The position numbers were made by a program, and so were the translations under genes. From Arthrobacter methylotrophus (GTDB taxonomy: Bacteria > Actinomycetota > Actinomycetes > Actinomycetales > Micrococcaceae), in assembly GCF_039539965.1 (NCBI RefSeq), contig NZ_BAABED010000001.1, positions 1,922,001-1,986,000 on the forward strand: a stretch of DNA of 64,000 bases, read 5' to 3'. Positions 1-8,277 of the stretch are shown one piece after another. Numbering within the stretch: position 1 is the stretch's first letter; each line of letters begins with the position of its first letter. The notes below the pieces were generated by a model. It searched no databases and was not told where the DNA came from. It saw only the letters and a list, made by a program, of their open reading frames with translations.

Positions 1-672
1 GTCCGCCAGCACCAGGAACAGCACGGTATCGGTTCGGTTCCCGGCGGCATCGCCCAGATCATCGACGAGATCCTCACCCCGTCCAAGACCCCGTGGGAGC
101 GGGTGCTGGCCTCGCACGTCCGCCGCGCCGTCGCCCACAAGGCCGGCTACCACGACGCGACCTACAAGCGCCGGAACCGCCGACGGATGAACGAAACCAT
201 GTCCGACAGCAAGGGCCGGATCATCGGCCGCGTCATCGCGCCGGGCTACATCAAGCCGATCCCGTCCATCCACTTCTACCGGGACACGTCCGGCTCGGTC
301 AGCGACCACGACCTCGCCATGGCGACCAACGAGGTCTACGCCATCGCCCGCAAGCTCGGCATCAAGGGTGAGGACCTGATCGTCTCGGACATCGACACGA
401 TGGTCCACCAGTCGGTGAAGTTCTCCGGCAAGGACTCCATCACGGAGATCGCCGGCCGCGGCGGCACCGACATGGGCCAGGCCATCGAACACGCCTTGTC
501 CCTGCCGAAGAAGCCGTCCGCCATCATCATCGCCACCGACGGTGAAACCGGCTGGCCGCAGGAGCGCCCGACCGTCCCGGTGATTGTCCTGCTCATCAAC
601 GTCACGTCCCAGCACTGGATCGACAACGTCCCGGCCTGGGCGCACCTGGTGGAGGTCAAAGACAATGACTGA
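1..672 (+). CDS. VWA-like domain protein (DUF2201 type), 5' truncated
   Basis: The reading frame is open from base 1, so the gene starts before the window and only about 223 C-terminal residues are seen. A metal-binding DTSGS motif (HFYRDTSGSVSDHD), a GGTDMG threonine motif and an ATDGE strand end form a VWA-like fold. The preceding segment (GSVPGG...W..VL...V) matches the linker seen in DUF2201 putative metallopeptidase/VWA proteins. Such proteins usually work with a MoxR AAA+ ATPase as chaperone or cofactor-insertion pairs; a MoxR gene occurs in this window but near 40.4 kb. It overlaps the next gene by 8 nt, so the two are probably translated together. Confidence 0.85.
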   Translation, partial: VRQHQEQHGIGSVPGGIAQIIDEILTPSKTPWERVLASHVRRAVAHKAGYHDATYKRRNRRRMNETMSDSKGRIIGRVIAPGYIKPIPSIHFYRDTSGSVSDHDLAMATNEVYAIARKLGIKGEDLIVSDIDTMVHQSVKFSGKDSITEIAGRGGTDMGQAIEHALSLPKKPSAIIIATDGETGWPQERPTVPVIVLLINVTSQHWIDNVPAWAHLVEVKDND

Positions 673-1426
673 TCCTGAGCTGAACGTCCCGCACGGATAC
701 CGCCTCCACCCGGGCACCGACCTGATGGCCCTGGCCGAGCGGCTGCGCACGGCAATGGCTCCGGTCCGGGACCGCATCGAAATCGCCCAGGTGGCCGAGT
801 TCGCCGCCAAGGCACTGGATGAAGCCGACCTGGCCGGGACGCCGCGGCCGGTGTCGGTCATCTTCGACGCGGTCCAGGCCCAGGCCATCCACGTCGGCCA
901 GATCCTGTCCGGGGAGCACTCCTGCCACCTGAACACCGTCACGGTCGCCGTTTCCGACGACCCGGAGACCGGTGTGTCGTACGCCCTGATGTTCCCCAAG
1001 CACCCGGCGTTCGCCGCCGAACTGGATGAGCTGGAAATCGGGGACTACTACCCGTACTGGAACGAGGAAGACGCCGGACAACAGCGCCCCACCGGCATTT
1101 CCGCCGCCGAATGGGAACGCCGGGCACAGACCTGGACCCGCGTGCTGCGCGGCACCAGCCCGTTCGAGCCGAACAGCATGTTCAGGATCGACGTCGGCAA
1201 CCCCTACCCGGACGCGGACCTGATCAACCGGGCCGCCGACGTCTTCGCCGCCATGCCCACTATCGAGCAGCGGGTCCACCACGCGCTGCACGAACTTCAG
1301 AACCAGGAATTTGATTCCCACTCGGAACTGATGGCGTTTGTCGCCGCCATGCCCGCGCACCAGGAGCGCATCGAAACGTCCCTGAAGCCGATCACCCTCG
1401 AAGACATCGCCGGAGGTGCCAAGTGA
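665..1426 (+). CDS. Hypothetical protein in VWA operon
   Basis: A 253-residue, acidic, soluble-looking protein of no family I recognise. The ATG at 665 lies inside the end of the VWA gene and the stop overlaps the GTG of the RNase H gene, so the three form one tightly coupled operon. No signal peptide, membrane segment or clear catalytic motif is visible. It may be an accessory of the MoxR/VWA type system, but this rests on position only. Confidence 0.8.
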   Translation: MTDPELNVPHGYRLHPGTDLMALAERLRTAMAPVRDRIEIAQVAEFAAKALDEADLAGTPRPVSVIFDAVQAQAIHVGQILSGEHSCHLNTVTVAVSDDPETGVSYALMFPKHPAFAAELDELEIGDYYPYWNEEDAGQQRPTGISAAEWERRAQTWTRVLRGTSPFEPNSMFRIDVGNPYPDADLINRAADVFAAMPTIEQRVHHALHELQNQEFDSHSELMAFVAAMPAHQERIETSLKPITLEDIAGGAK

Positions 1427-2400
1427 CCGCCGTCCCCGTGCCGGCGCCGCCGGCCGCCCGGTTCGTCCCGGCCCTCGTGGCTGTGAACGAACGCCACGGC
1501 GTGACCGTCCTCGTGGACCGGCAGCCGAATTTGTGCCGCTGGGCGGTGCACGCCCTCGTCGAGGGCAAGGACTTCATTATTTCCGGACCCGGCAAGGGTG
1601 AGCCGACCAATCCGTCCAACCGGGAACTGGCCGCGCAGATCACCCAGGCCGTCGGCCGGATCGTACGGCGCACCGGCGAAATGCCGTCACAGGTCTTCAC
1701 TAGCGACTGGGCCACCGCGGAACTGCTCCGCGCCAAATCCGATCTTCCGATCACCGACCTGACCGCACCGCCGGCGGCCCTGGCCGCCGCACGCGAGGCC
1801 GTCGCCGAGGTCGAGCGCGGGCTCGTGTCCGGCCTGGTCCTGGCATGCGATTCCTCCCGCGGCCGCGGCAAGACCGTGAACGGCTGCGGCTACGTCCTGG
1901 CCTACTCCAACGGCGCCGACCCGATCCTGGGCGCCTACACCTCCGTGTCCACCCACGGCGGCATCCGTGCCGGGGAACTGGCGGCGATCCGCCGCGGACT
2001 CCAGTCCACCCTCGGCCACCACCCGGTCCTGCGTGAAGGCGTCGGGGACTTGAAGGTCCTCACCGACTCCAAGGCCGCCCTCGAGGTCCTGGACCGGGTC
2101 TCCACCGGCACCCTGCAGCCCTTCGATGACACCGACTCGGTTGCCGAATGCAAGCGCATCCTGGGTTCGGCACGCGGCGTGAACATTTCCTACGAATGGG
2201 TCCGCGGCCACAACGGGCACCCGCTCAACGAACTGGCCGACCGTCTGGCTGTGTTGGCACGCCGGAACCGTGAAATGGGTGTTGACGAACTGACCAACGC
2301 CCGGATGATCGCCTCGATCAGGGAAGACGCCAAGGACGTCCGGCTGGGGGAGTGGCTCAGGGGCCAGCGGGCCGCTTATGCGGTTGCCAAGGCTGCCTAA
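1423..2400 (+). CDS. RNase H-fold domain protein
   Basis: A 325-residue protein. The C-terminal half has the RNase HI catalytic pattern in order: ACDSS (Asp), RAGELAAI (Glu), LTDSKAAL (Asp) and a WVRGHNGHPLNELADRLA block with His and the final Asp. It should cleave RNA in RNA/DNA hybrids, as plasmid and phage RNase H proteins do. The first ~140 residues are a separate unrecognised domain. GTG start overlaps the upstream stop by 4 nt. Spacing and codon use match the two upstream genes. I am confident of the fold; the role in this operon is unknown. Confidence 0.85.
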   Translation: MTAVPVPAPPAARFVPALVAVNERHGVTVLVDRQPNLCRWAVHALVEGKDFIISGPGKGEPTNPSNRELAAQITQAVGRIVRRTGEMPSQVFTSDWATAELLRAKSDLPITDLTAPPAALAAAREAVAEVERGLVSGLVLACDSSRGRGKTVNGCGYVLAYSNGADPILGAYTSVSTHGGIRAGELAAIRRGLQSTLGHHPVLREGVGDLKVLTDSKAALEVLDRVSTGTLQPFDDTDSVAECKRILGSARGVNISYEWVRGHNGHPLNELADRLAVLARRNREMGVDELTNARMIASIREDAKDVRLGEWLRGQRAAYAVAKAA

Positions 2401-2473
2401 CGACCAGCGGACGGACCCTTGCGAAGACGGTGCCACAGGCCGAAACCGCGGCCGGGGTCCCTTAGTGCGGAAA

Positions 2474-2490
2474 TCTACGCATGTTCTTTT
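2474..2490 (+). promoter_or_regulatory. Copy 1 of recurrent TCTACGCATGTT motif
   Basis: AAATCTACGCATGTTCTTTT followed by GTGAGCC, 50 nt before the probable TTG start of the pilin-adhesin gene. The same core occurs at 4031, 38576, 58146 (minus strand) and 61016, each in the orientation of the downstream gene. The GTGAGCC tail also resembles the leader shared by the two major pilin genes. Role (promoter element, operator or leader) is inferred. Confidence 0.6.
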
Positions 2491-2539
2491 GTGAGCCGTC
2501 GGATTGACTCCCGCTGCCGCGCCACGATTGGACCCCGTC

Positions 2540-4003
2540 TTGCCCTTCTCATCGATTCCCGCCAACTTCAAAGCTTCGCTCCGTTCGGCACGGGGTGCGT
2601 TCGATCTGCCTTCGATCCTCGTCGGTGTCGTGGTCGTGGGCATCCTGGCTGCCGGCGTGTTGGCTTCCATCTTCGGGATCATCCCCTTCGCCCAGGACAA
2701 CGGAGCCAAACAGGACCTTGCCGCGGTCAAGACGGCCGAGGGGGTCTCCAAGGCCCAGGCCGCCGCGTACAAGGACAAGGCCGGTCTCGTCGCCGCACCT
2801 TACATGGGTGACTCTTCTACCCTTGCTGTCGGCACCAACACTGCCAAGGACTGCTATGTCGGGCTCTCCAAGTCCGGCTCCGGGAAGATCTTCTACAACT
2901 CCGACTCCTCTCCTGATCCCCAGGAGCTGACACCGACCACGACCACGGGCTGCGTCGACCCGGCCACGCTTTCCGGGATGGTCACCCAGGTCGGCGGCTT
3001 CTCCGGCTCCAGTACTGCCTCGGGCGCGCCGACCGGGACACCTTCCCCCACGACGGGCACGGGCACCGGCACCGGCGCACTGCCGGCTGGATACACCTGG
3101 TCTAACGGGGTCCTCGACACCAACTACGTGACCGATCCGTCCTTCGAACTGGGCGCCACCGGCTGGTCCAAGCCAGCAGGCGTAATCAACAACACGTTCA
3201 ACAGCAGCGTCGTGAAATCCATCAGCTTCGCGGCGGGCCAAGGCATCGGCGGAAGCAATGCGGTCCAGTTCACCACCAGCGGCACCATCCAGCCGGACCA
3301 GGCCAATATCGTCGCCTTCGACCTGCCCACGGCAGGTTACGGCCAGATCAACATGAGCATCAGCAGCCCCAGTTTCAGCGGTTCCAGCCAGGAAGTGTAC
3401 GCCTCTGTAGCCAATTACGCGGCCGACGGTAGCTTCCTTTCCGAGAGTTCCCCGGTCACGGCTTCGGTGGGAGGCAGCCTCGGGTGGGCCGCCATGAACA
3501 TGCAGAGGCCCTGGATGCCGACGCCGGCCGGCGGCTCACTGAAGCTGCTTGTCCGTGCCGGCGCGAACTACGACTACGCGCCGCTTGAGAACGCTGTCTT
3601 CTACGTCGACGACGTGTCCTCCACCGACAATGGCCAGTACTTCGACGGTCAGAGCGCAGCCTCCGGTGAATACAGCTACAAGTGGTCCGGCGTGCAGTAC
3701 GACTCCCCCTCCCAGAAGATCACCCCGAAGCAGGTCGCCCTGCCATCGGTCATCACCCTGGGCCAGCAGTTCACCGTGCAGGGCCGCGGCTTCCCGGCAA
3801 ACACGGCGGTGCACCTGGAGGATAACGACTGGCAAGAGGGACCGACCGATGTCACAACCGACTCCTCCGGCAATTTCACGACAGCCATAACCTTCCCGGC
3901 CAACACCGATCCGAACAACGGTCTGGTGGCCGGACCGGGGACGCTCCACGTCTTCTCCGGGGCGTCCCAAGCACAGCTGTACCTTCCGATCACCCTCCAG
4001 TAG
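2540..4003 (+). CDS. Pilin N-terminus fused to large carbohydrate-binding-like adhesin
   Basis: The N-terminus carries RGAFDLPSILVGVVVVGIL, almost identical to the two major pilins at 51-52 kb, so it should be processed by the same prepilin peptidase and join the same pilus. After ~90 pilin residues come a Thr/Pro/Gly linker and a domain beginning DTNYVTDPSFELGATGW, typical of CBM4/9 jelly-roll modules and of phage tail-fibre proteins. A YFDGQSA...Y.WSG segment common in phage tail proteins and an Ig-like C-terminal domain follow. TTG at 2540 is preferred because it gives an N-terminus aligning with the other pilins; TTG at 2504 is possible. About 487 aa, far longer than a major pilin: a tip or minor adhesin pilin is likely. 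Confidence 0.85.
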   Translation: MPFSSIPANFKASLRSARGAFDLPSILVGVVVVGILAAGVLASIFGIIPFAQDNGAKQDLAAVKTAEGVSKAQAAAYKDKAGLVAAPYMGDSSTLAVGTNTAKDCYVGLSKSGSGKIFYNSDSSPDPQELTPTTTTGCVDPATLSGMVTQVGGFSGSSTASGAPTGTPSPTTGTGTGTGALPAGYTWSNGVLDTNYVTDPSFELGATGWSKPAGVINNTFNSSVVKSISFAAGQGIGGSNAVQFTTSGTIQPDQANIVAFDLPTAGYGQINMSISSPSFSGSSQEVYASVANYAADGSFLSESSPVTASVGGSLGWAAMNMQRPWMPTPAGGSLKLLVRAGANYDYAPLENAVFYVDDVSSTDNGQYFDGQSAASGEYSYKWSGVQYDSPSQKITPKQVALPSVITLGQQFTVQGRGFPANTAVHLEDNDWQEGPTDVTTDSSGNFTTAITFPANTDPNNGLVAGPGTLHVFSGASQAQLYLPITLQ

Positions 4004-4030
4004 ACCGGGGCGAGCCCGGGTTTCGCAGTG

Positions 4031-4046
4031 TCTACGCATGTTTCCG
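4031..4046 (+). promoter_or_regulatory. Copy 2 of recurrent TCTACGCATGTT motif
   Basis: TCTACGCATGTTTCC followed by GGACAGATGATG. The CAGATG tail is shared with the copies at 38576 and 61016. It lies 28 nt after the adhesin stop and ~36 nt before a small TTG-started ORF. Confidence 0.55.
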
Positions 4047-4081
4047 GACAGATGATGATCCGAATCCTCGACGGGAGCATT

Positions 4082-4210
4082 TTGAAGAACCGCAACGCAG
4101 TCCGTGCCCTTGTCGCCACTTTGGCGAACGCTGCCGATTCGACCTCAAACACTCTCTCGGATGAGGAGCAAGGCGGCCAAGCCTTGACAATTTCGGTCAT
4201 GACCGTTTGA
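4082..4210 (+). CDS. Possible 42-residue small protein
   Basis: TTG start with a GGGAG ribosome-binding site, just after a copy of the recurrent motif. The predicted product begins MKNRNAVRALVATLANAA and ends GQALTISVMTV; no family is recognised. It is included because the upstream motif and RBS are well placed. It could instead be a non-coding leader. Confidence 0.4.
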   Translation: MKNRNAVRALVATLANAADSTSNTLSDEEQGGQALTISVMTV

Positions 4211-4502
4211 CATCTAGTCGGTAGAGGTCAACGCCAGAAGACCAAGAGCGGCCACCTGGTATGACCTCTTGACCCGACTGGAGCCGCTCGATTCCTGGGA
4301 ACGTGAGTACTCAAGAGGGGAATGAGTTCGGGCCAGGGACGACATGCCAGGCTGTCAAACCGCTTCTTCAAGAGTTCTGGGGGCTTGAAAAATAACCGGG
4401 ACTCGACTATTGAATTATTTGCTAAGCAGGCTGATGATTCACATGTGCTCGCTGGGGGCGCAAAGTTTGCTCACTGGGGAGCACAAAATTCGGGGGCGCA
4501 GC
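4211..4502. other. Intergenic stretch, AT-richer
   Basis: About 290 bases with no convincing gene. Base composition falls noticeably from about 4380 (runs such as AAAAATAACC and GAATTATTTGC) and stays low into the peptide gene at 4503. This suggests a junction with transferred DNA and could hold the promoter of that gene. No repeat or hairpin of note was seen. Confidence 0.5.
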
Positions 4503-4652
4503 ATGGCTGCTTTACGGTCTCTTTTATCTGGTCTTGTCCTTTCATCCGTCGTTCTCGCTGCGGCAACTGGAGCAAACAATCAACAGGCCGGTGCGGCTTC
4601 CGGAATCGGAGCTCTTGTCGGAGCCATCGGTGGATTCTTCGGCAAACTTTAA
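4503..4652 (+). CDS. Small secreted glycine-rich hydrophobic peptide
   Basis: A 49-residue product: a hydrophobic signal-like start (MAALRSLLSGLVLSSVVLAAA), a polar GANNQQAGAAS stretch and a C-terminal GIGALVGAIGGFFGKL. The last block is amphipathic and rich in small residues, like class II bacteriocins and like the hydrophobic tips of the RHS remnants downstream. A GGGGGCGC sequence lies ~8 nt before the ATG. A small membrane protein gene follows 18 nt later, the usual toxin/immunity order. Function as a membrane-active peptide is inference. Confidence 0.55.
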   Translation: MAALRSLLSGLVLSSVVLAAATGANNQQAGAASGIGALVGAIGGFFGKL

Positions 4653-4670
4653 TAAGGACAGGGGCCAAAA

Positions 4671-4889
4671 GTGAGCATATTCGGCAGTAGGAAGCGCAGT
4701 AGAGCCCTCCTGATCGTGCTTATCTCAGTCGTGGTCTGGAGTATCGCAGGCTACCTTATTGGGGGCTGGGCCCAGGTGCTCTTCTTCGGATTGGTGATTG
4801 GCGGTATCTTCGCGCTGTTTGGTCTTTTCGTGGCTTTTGGATCAGACAAAATCGTCAAAGACCCCAGGAGGAACAGGAAGGAGTACTAG
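4671..4889 (+). CDS. Small two-helix membrane protein (possible immunity)
   Basis: A 72-residue protein: basic start (SIFGSRKRSRA), two hydrophobic helices at ~13-32 and ~35-55, and a charged tail DKIVKDPRRNRKEY. GTG start behind an ACAGGGG sequence. Two helices and position directly after the glycine-rich peptide gene suggest protection against that peptide. No family recognised. Confidence 0.6.
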   Translation: MSIFGSRKRSRALLIVLISVVVWSIAGYLIGGWAQVLFFGLVIGGIFALFGLFVAFGSDKIVKDPRRNRKEY

Positions 4890-5452
4890 CGGCCCATTGA
4901 CCAACCTCACCAGCATGCGCACCAGCACAAGGGCGAGTTTCTACTACACGATGGACGGGCATGGCTCGATCATCCTGCTCACCGACAGCGCCCAGGCCGC
5001 AGCCGCCACGTACTCCTACGACTCCTGGGGCAACACCACCAGCTCCGGTGCCCAGGCAGCGACCAACCCGTGGACGTACGCCGGCGGATACAACGACACC
5101 ACCAGCAACCGCATCAAGTTCGGTGCCCGCTACTACAACCCCTTCCATGGCCGCTTCACTCAAGTGGATCCGTCCGGGCGGGAAGCAAACCGCTACGCCT
5201 ACGTCGGCTGCAACCCCATCAATGCGACAGACCAGCCTCGATGCCTACAGCGACTGCGTCAAAGCAACGATCACAGATAACATCCAGGAGGGGTTCTTCT
5301 TCGGTGCAATAACAGGTGCCATAGGAGGCGCGGCCGCTGGGGCCGGTGTAGGTGCTTTCCCGGGCGCAGTAATCGGAGCCACCGGTGGCGCAGTTCTAGG
5401 TGGTCTCGAAGGCACGATCTGGGGCCTGATCTCGTGCAACTGGAAGATCTGA
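4890..5452 (+). pseudogene. RHS C-terminal remnant 1 with hydrophobic tip, frameshifted
   Basis: Encodes the hallmark end of an RHS core: FYYTMDGHGSIILLTDSAQ, TYSYDSWGNTT, NPWTYAGGYND, IKFGARYYNPFHGRFTQVDP and NRYAYVGCNPINATD. The large upstream core is missing. Near 5230, where PSG is expected after NATD, the frame breaks; the tip continues in another frame as SLDAYSDCVKATITDNIQEG and a glycine-zipper helix (GAITGAIGGAAAGAGVGAF...), ending SCNWKI at 5452. RHS proteins are polymorphic toxins whose variable C-terminus is the effector. This one looks membrane-active, not enzymatic. It cannot be expressed as a normal toxin; it is an orphan tip cassette. Confidence 0.8.
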
Positions 5453-5497
5453 GAGCAACAGGACGACCAATTCGACCCGAGTTACGAGAGGAGCACC

Positions 5498-5902
5498 GTG
5501 TCAGCCACCCGGCCAGAACCTAATGCGCCAATATTTCAACGTTCGGAAACTTGGCGTGCGTCCTTGAACCCTGAAAAGGTGAAGACCAAGCTTCAAGAGG
5601 CCTTTGGAGATAGACGCTATAAGGTCCAGTCATCTAATTCGGGACTGAAAGTTGAGACCGGATCAAGAACTCTATACAGGCTTTGGGGGGAGATGGTCCC
5701 TTGGGGGAAGAATAACGCTCCTGTGGGCTTGATACTGACCATCCTCCCCACAGCGGGCGGTGCCGAGGTGAAGGCATCGGCCTACGACAGATTCGGGTGG
5801 AGACTCACTGACAAGACGTTCTTCGGCGCTGATGAGACCTTTACTTCGAAAATAGACCAACTCATCCAACTGGCTCGCTCGGCTTCCGAGACCCCGGACT
5901 AG
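5498..5902 (+). CDS. Hypothetical protein after RHS tip 1 (possible immunity)
   Basis: A 134-residue soluble-looking protein with a GTG start and a strong GAGAGGAGC ribosome-binding site. It lies 45 nt after the hydrophobic RHS tip, the normal place for the cognate immunity gene. Its composition is AT-richer than the flanking operons, as for the rest of this block. No signal peptide or known domain; an immunity role is positional inference. Confidence 0.65.
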   Translation: MSATRPEPNAPIFQRSETWRASLNPEKVKTKLQEAFGDRRYKVQSSNSGLKVETGSRTLYRLWGEMVPWGKNNAPVGLILTILPTAGGAEVKASAYDRFGWRLTDKTFFGADETFTSKIDQLIQLARSASETPD

Positions 5903-5936
5903 AATCATGTGCGCAATGAGCTAGCTCGTTCCTCAC

Positions 5937-6462
5937 GGCACGTTGGGCATCACCAGGCAAACCACGGGTGGGGCGACCACCTCGTTCATCCGGGACCCGC
6001 ACCAGCGCCGGATCCTTCTACTACACCACCGGCGCCCTCGGCTCTATCGTCTTGCTCACCGACAGCACCCAGGCAACCACCAACCCGTGGACCTACGCCG
6101 GCGGGTACAACGACACCGCCTGAAACCGCATCAAATTCGGCGCCCGGTACTACAACCCCTTCCGCGGCCGCTTCACACAGCCTGACCCATCTGGCCACGA
6201 AAATAATCGATACGCCTACGTTGGCTGTAACCCGGTCAATGGCGTCGACCCGAGTGGATTGGCCAGTCTATGCACTTGGGCTGTTGTGGCGGGAATACTA
6301 GGCCTTGGTGCGGCGGCAGTAGGGGTGTTCGCAGCGACTCTTGGTTCGGCGACTGTCGTTATTGGTGCAGCGACGCTCACGGCGGGGGATTTCGGCATCA
6401 TCGCATCGATCATTGGGTTAGGTGGCGCCCTCGAAGCCTGGGTTGCTGTCAATGTGTGTTAG
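5937..6462 (+). pseudogene. RHS C-terminal remnant 2 with hydrophobic tip, multiply disrupted
   Basis: A second RHS end: LGITRQTTGGATTSFIRDP, then a frame change near 5995, SAGSFYYTTGALGSIVLLTD, NPWTYAGGYNDT, an in-frame TGA at about 6121, IKFGARYYNPFRGRFTQPDP and NRYAYVGCNPVNGVDPSGL. Compared with remnant 1, a segment holding the TYSYDSWGNTT motif is missing between two CCCAGGC copies, consistent with a microhomology deletion. The intact tip (about 6255-6462) is very hydrophobic (WAVVAGILGLGAAAVGVFAA...). About 180 nt is a direct DNA repeat of remnant 1. Confidence 0.8.
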
Positions 6463-6473
6463 GAGTCATCGAG

Positions 6474-6653
6474 ATGCCACGAGAATTGTTTGACGCGCTT
6501 GCCTGGATCATTCCCTTCGCTGCCATATTCACGGCCGTCGTCATCGTGTACATACGAGTCAAGCGTGAGGACCTGCACCGGCCCCTCGTCAAAAAGGGAT
6601 CCACATTAGGCGGCCGAAGGAGTAATCATGGCCGAACCTGGATGGGACAGTAA
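6474..6653 (+). CDS. Small membrane protein after RHS tip 2 (possible immunity)
   Basis: A 59-residue protein with one strong helix (LAWIIPFAAIFTAVVIVYI) and a basic C-terminus. ATG at 6474, AGGAG nine bases upstream, 11 nt after the RHS tip stop. The size and place match a membrane immunity protein for the hydrophobic tip. No homolog recognised. Confidence 0.6.
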   Translation: MPRELFDALAWIIPFAAIFTAVVIVYIRVKREDLHRPLVKKGSTLGGRRSNHGRTWMGQ

Positions 6654-6764
6654 CGGTCATGCATCGCTTCCGACACGGCGCTGGAATTTCATCTGCCGGA
6701 CAGCTTTTCAGATGGTTTCGGCCCCTACGATAAGCCTCATCACTCGTTCTATGAAGGAGTTCCA

Positions 6765-7226
6765 TTGTCGCACCAGCAGCAACAGACCGTCCCGGCCGGT
6801 AATGCCGTCCCGCTTTGGTACCCGTATTACGGTGCGTCCATCGGTGAGGCCGCACGCCGGTTCTTCAAGAAGTACGCCACCTTCACCGGCCGGGCCAGCC
6901 GCAGCGAATACTGGTGGTGGGCCCTGATCTCCGGCGCCGTGGCCATCATTCTGAACATCATCATCTCCGCAGGCGCCACCGTCAACGACTCCGGCGCCAT
7001 GGTCCCGGGTCCCGGCGCGGTCATCGGCTACATCCTCCTGGGCATCTGGGGCCTGGCCACCCTGATTCCCTCCCTTGCCCTGGTGGTCCGGCGCCTGCAC
7101 GATGTGAACTTCAGTGGGTGGATGATCCTCCTAGGCCTTGTTCCGTTCCTCGGGGGCCTGGCACTGCTGATTTTCATGATTCTGCCGTCCAAGCCGGAAG
7201 GCCAGCGTTTCGACGTTCCCGCCTAG
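6765..7226 (+). CDS. DUF805 family membrane protein
   Basis: A 153-residue protein with the DUF805 signatures: FTGRASRSEYWWW near residue 45, several hydrophobic helices and VRRLHDVNFSGWMILLGLVPFLG near the end, finishing with the family's LPSKPEGQRF tail. TTG start at 6765 is supported by GAAGGAG eight bases upstream. DUF805 proteins are small integral membrane proteins of uncertain function, often in stress or prophage settings. A hairpin terminator follows. Confidence 0.9.
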   Translation: MSHQQQQTVPAGNAVPLWYPYYGASIGEAARRFFKKYATFTGRASRSEYWWWALISGAVAIILNIIISAGATVNDSGAMVPGPGAVIGYILLGIWGLATLIPSLALVVRRLHDVNFSGWMILLGLVPFLGGLALLIFMILPSKPEGQRFDVPA

Positions 7227-7248
7227 GGCCAGGGGAATCATTCACACT

Positions 7249-7279
7249 AAAGGCCACCGGCATCGTGCTGGTGGCCTTT
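7249..7279 (+). terminator. Intrinsic terminator after DUF805 gene
   Basis: AAAGGCCACC and GGTGGCCTTT form a perfect 10-bp stem with an 11-nt loop, 22 nt after the DUF805 stop. The stem ends in TTT. Confidence 0.75.
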
Positions 7280-7417
7280 GGCGTTACCGAGTCTTGGTCC
7301 ACCTCCTCCCCTGGGCAGGAGCATCGCAGCCGCGATGGCCCGCGCCAAATGTCAGCATGCATGCGGCCGGGCTTACCGAGGCCCATCCTGGCCTCGGCGG
7401 GACGCTGTGACCGTCTC

Positions 7418-8032
7418 CTACGGGACCGGCGTCATAGTAACGGTCCAACCGCAACTGGGTGTGGGACCCGTGATGACGTCTAGGTAGTAATCGGCGGCTT
7501 TGAGGCCATAGACGTTGTTCGTTCCCGAAGCCTCATGATTGGCAGTGAAAGCCTCGGGGTCGCTCAGGCTGTCGGCTCCACTTTTTAGGGTGGCGCTGTA
7601 GTAGCAGGAGCCGAGTGTCTTCCAGCTGACGGAGTAGTCGCCTTTGAGAGCGACCTTTTTTGACGTCATTTGGCCGTCTCCGGAAAGCGTTACTGCCGCG
7701 GGAATGGGAGTTGATAACGCTGTGGGACCCGCCGTTGGCGTTCCGGACACATTTTGAGGGGCGTTCGCAGTTGGTTGAGCCTCCAGCTGACTGATTCTCG
7801 ATTTGGCTGCGGCAAGTTCTGATGAACTTCCACCGCTGCCGGCCATGATCCCGACGACGAAGGCCACCACCGTCACGACGATGAACACGGCAAGGGGGAC
7901 CGTCTTCGGGTTCTTCGGCCTTGCATCGAGCCAGTGGCTGCCGGTCCACCATTTCTTTGCGCCGCTTTCCGGATGGAAGTACCAGCCAGGAGGGGGCACA
8001 GGATTATGGGGCGGTGGTGGAATGCTTGACAC
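7418..8032 (-). CDS. DUF2510 domain, membrane-anchored secreted protein
   Basis: A 204-residue protein. The N-terminus carries the actinobacterial DUF2510 motif (PPGWYFHPESGAKKWWTGSHW). A basic stretch, one transmembrane helix (VPLAVFIVVTVVAFVVGIMAG), a short coiled coil-like segment, a Thr/Pro linker and an extracellular C-terminal domain of ~90 residues with two Cys follow. GTG start with a GAAAGGG ribosome-binding site. The extracellular domain is not recognised. Confidence 0.85.
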   Translation of the reverse strand: MSSIPPPPHNPVPPPGWYFHPESGAKKWWTGSHWLDARPKNPKTVPLAVFIVVTVVAFVVGIMAGSGGSSSELAAAKSRISQLEAQPTANAPQNVSGTPTAGPTALSTPIPAAVTLSGDGQMTSKKVALKGDYSVSWKTLGSCYYSATLKSGADSLSDPEAFTANHEASGTNNVYGLKAADYYLDVITGPTPSCGWTVTMTPVP

Positions 8033-8277
8033 GGCAGGCCCTTTCTAGGCTTTTCTGCCACATGCTGTGTGGCGGTTATGACCGTTGGTCATCTCTTCGC
8101 ATCAATGTATAGGACGTCCCACTCCCGGGCAGTTGGCGCAACGCTGAATTGGTCCGAACCAGGGATCCACCGCGGAACGTTGCGGCCCCGCCTCTACCCG
8201 GTTGACGGAGGAGTGGCAGACTATGAGCAGTTTCGATTACTTTGACCGCACTTTGCAGCTCGGATCGGGGGAACGTC

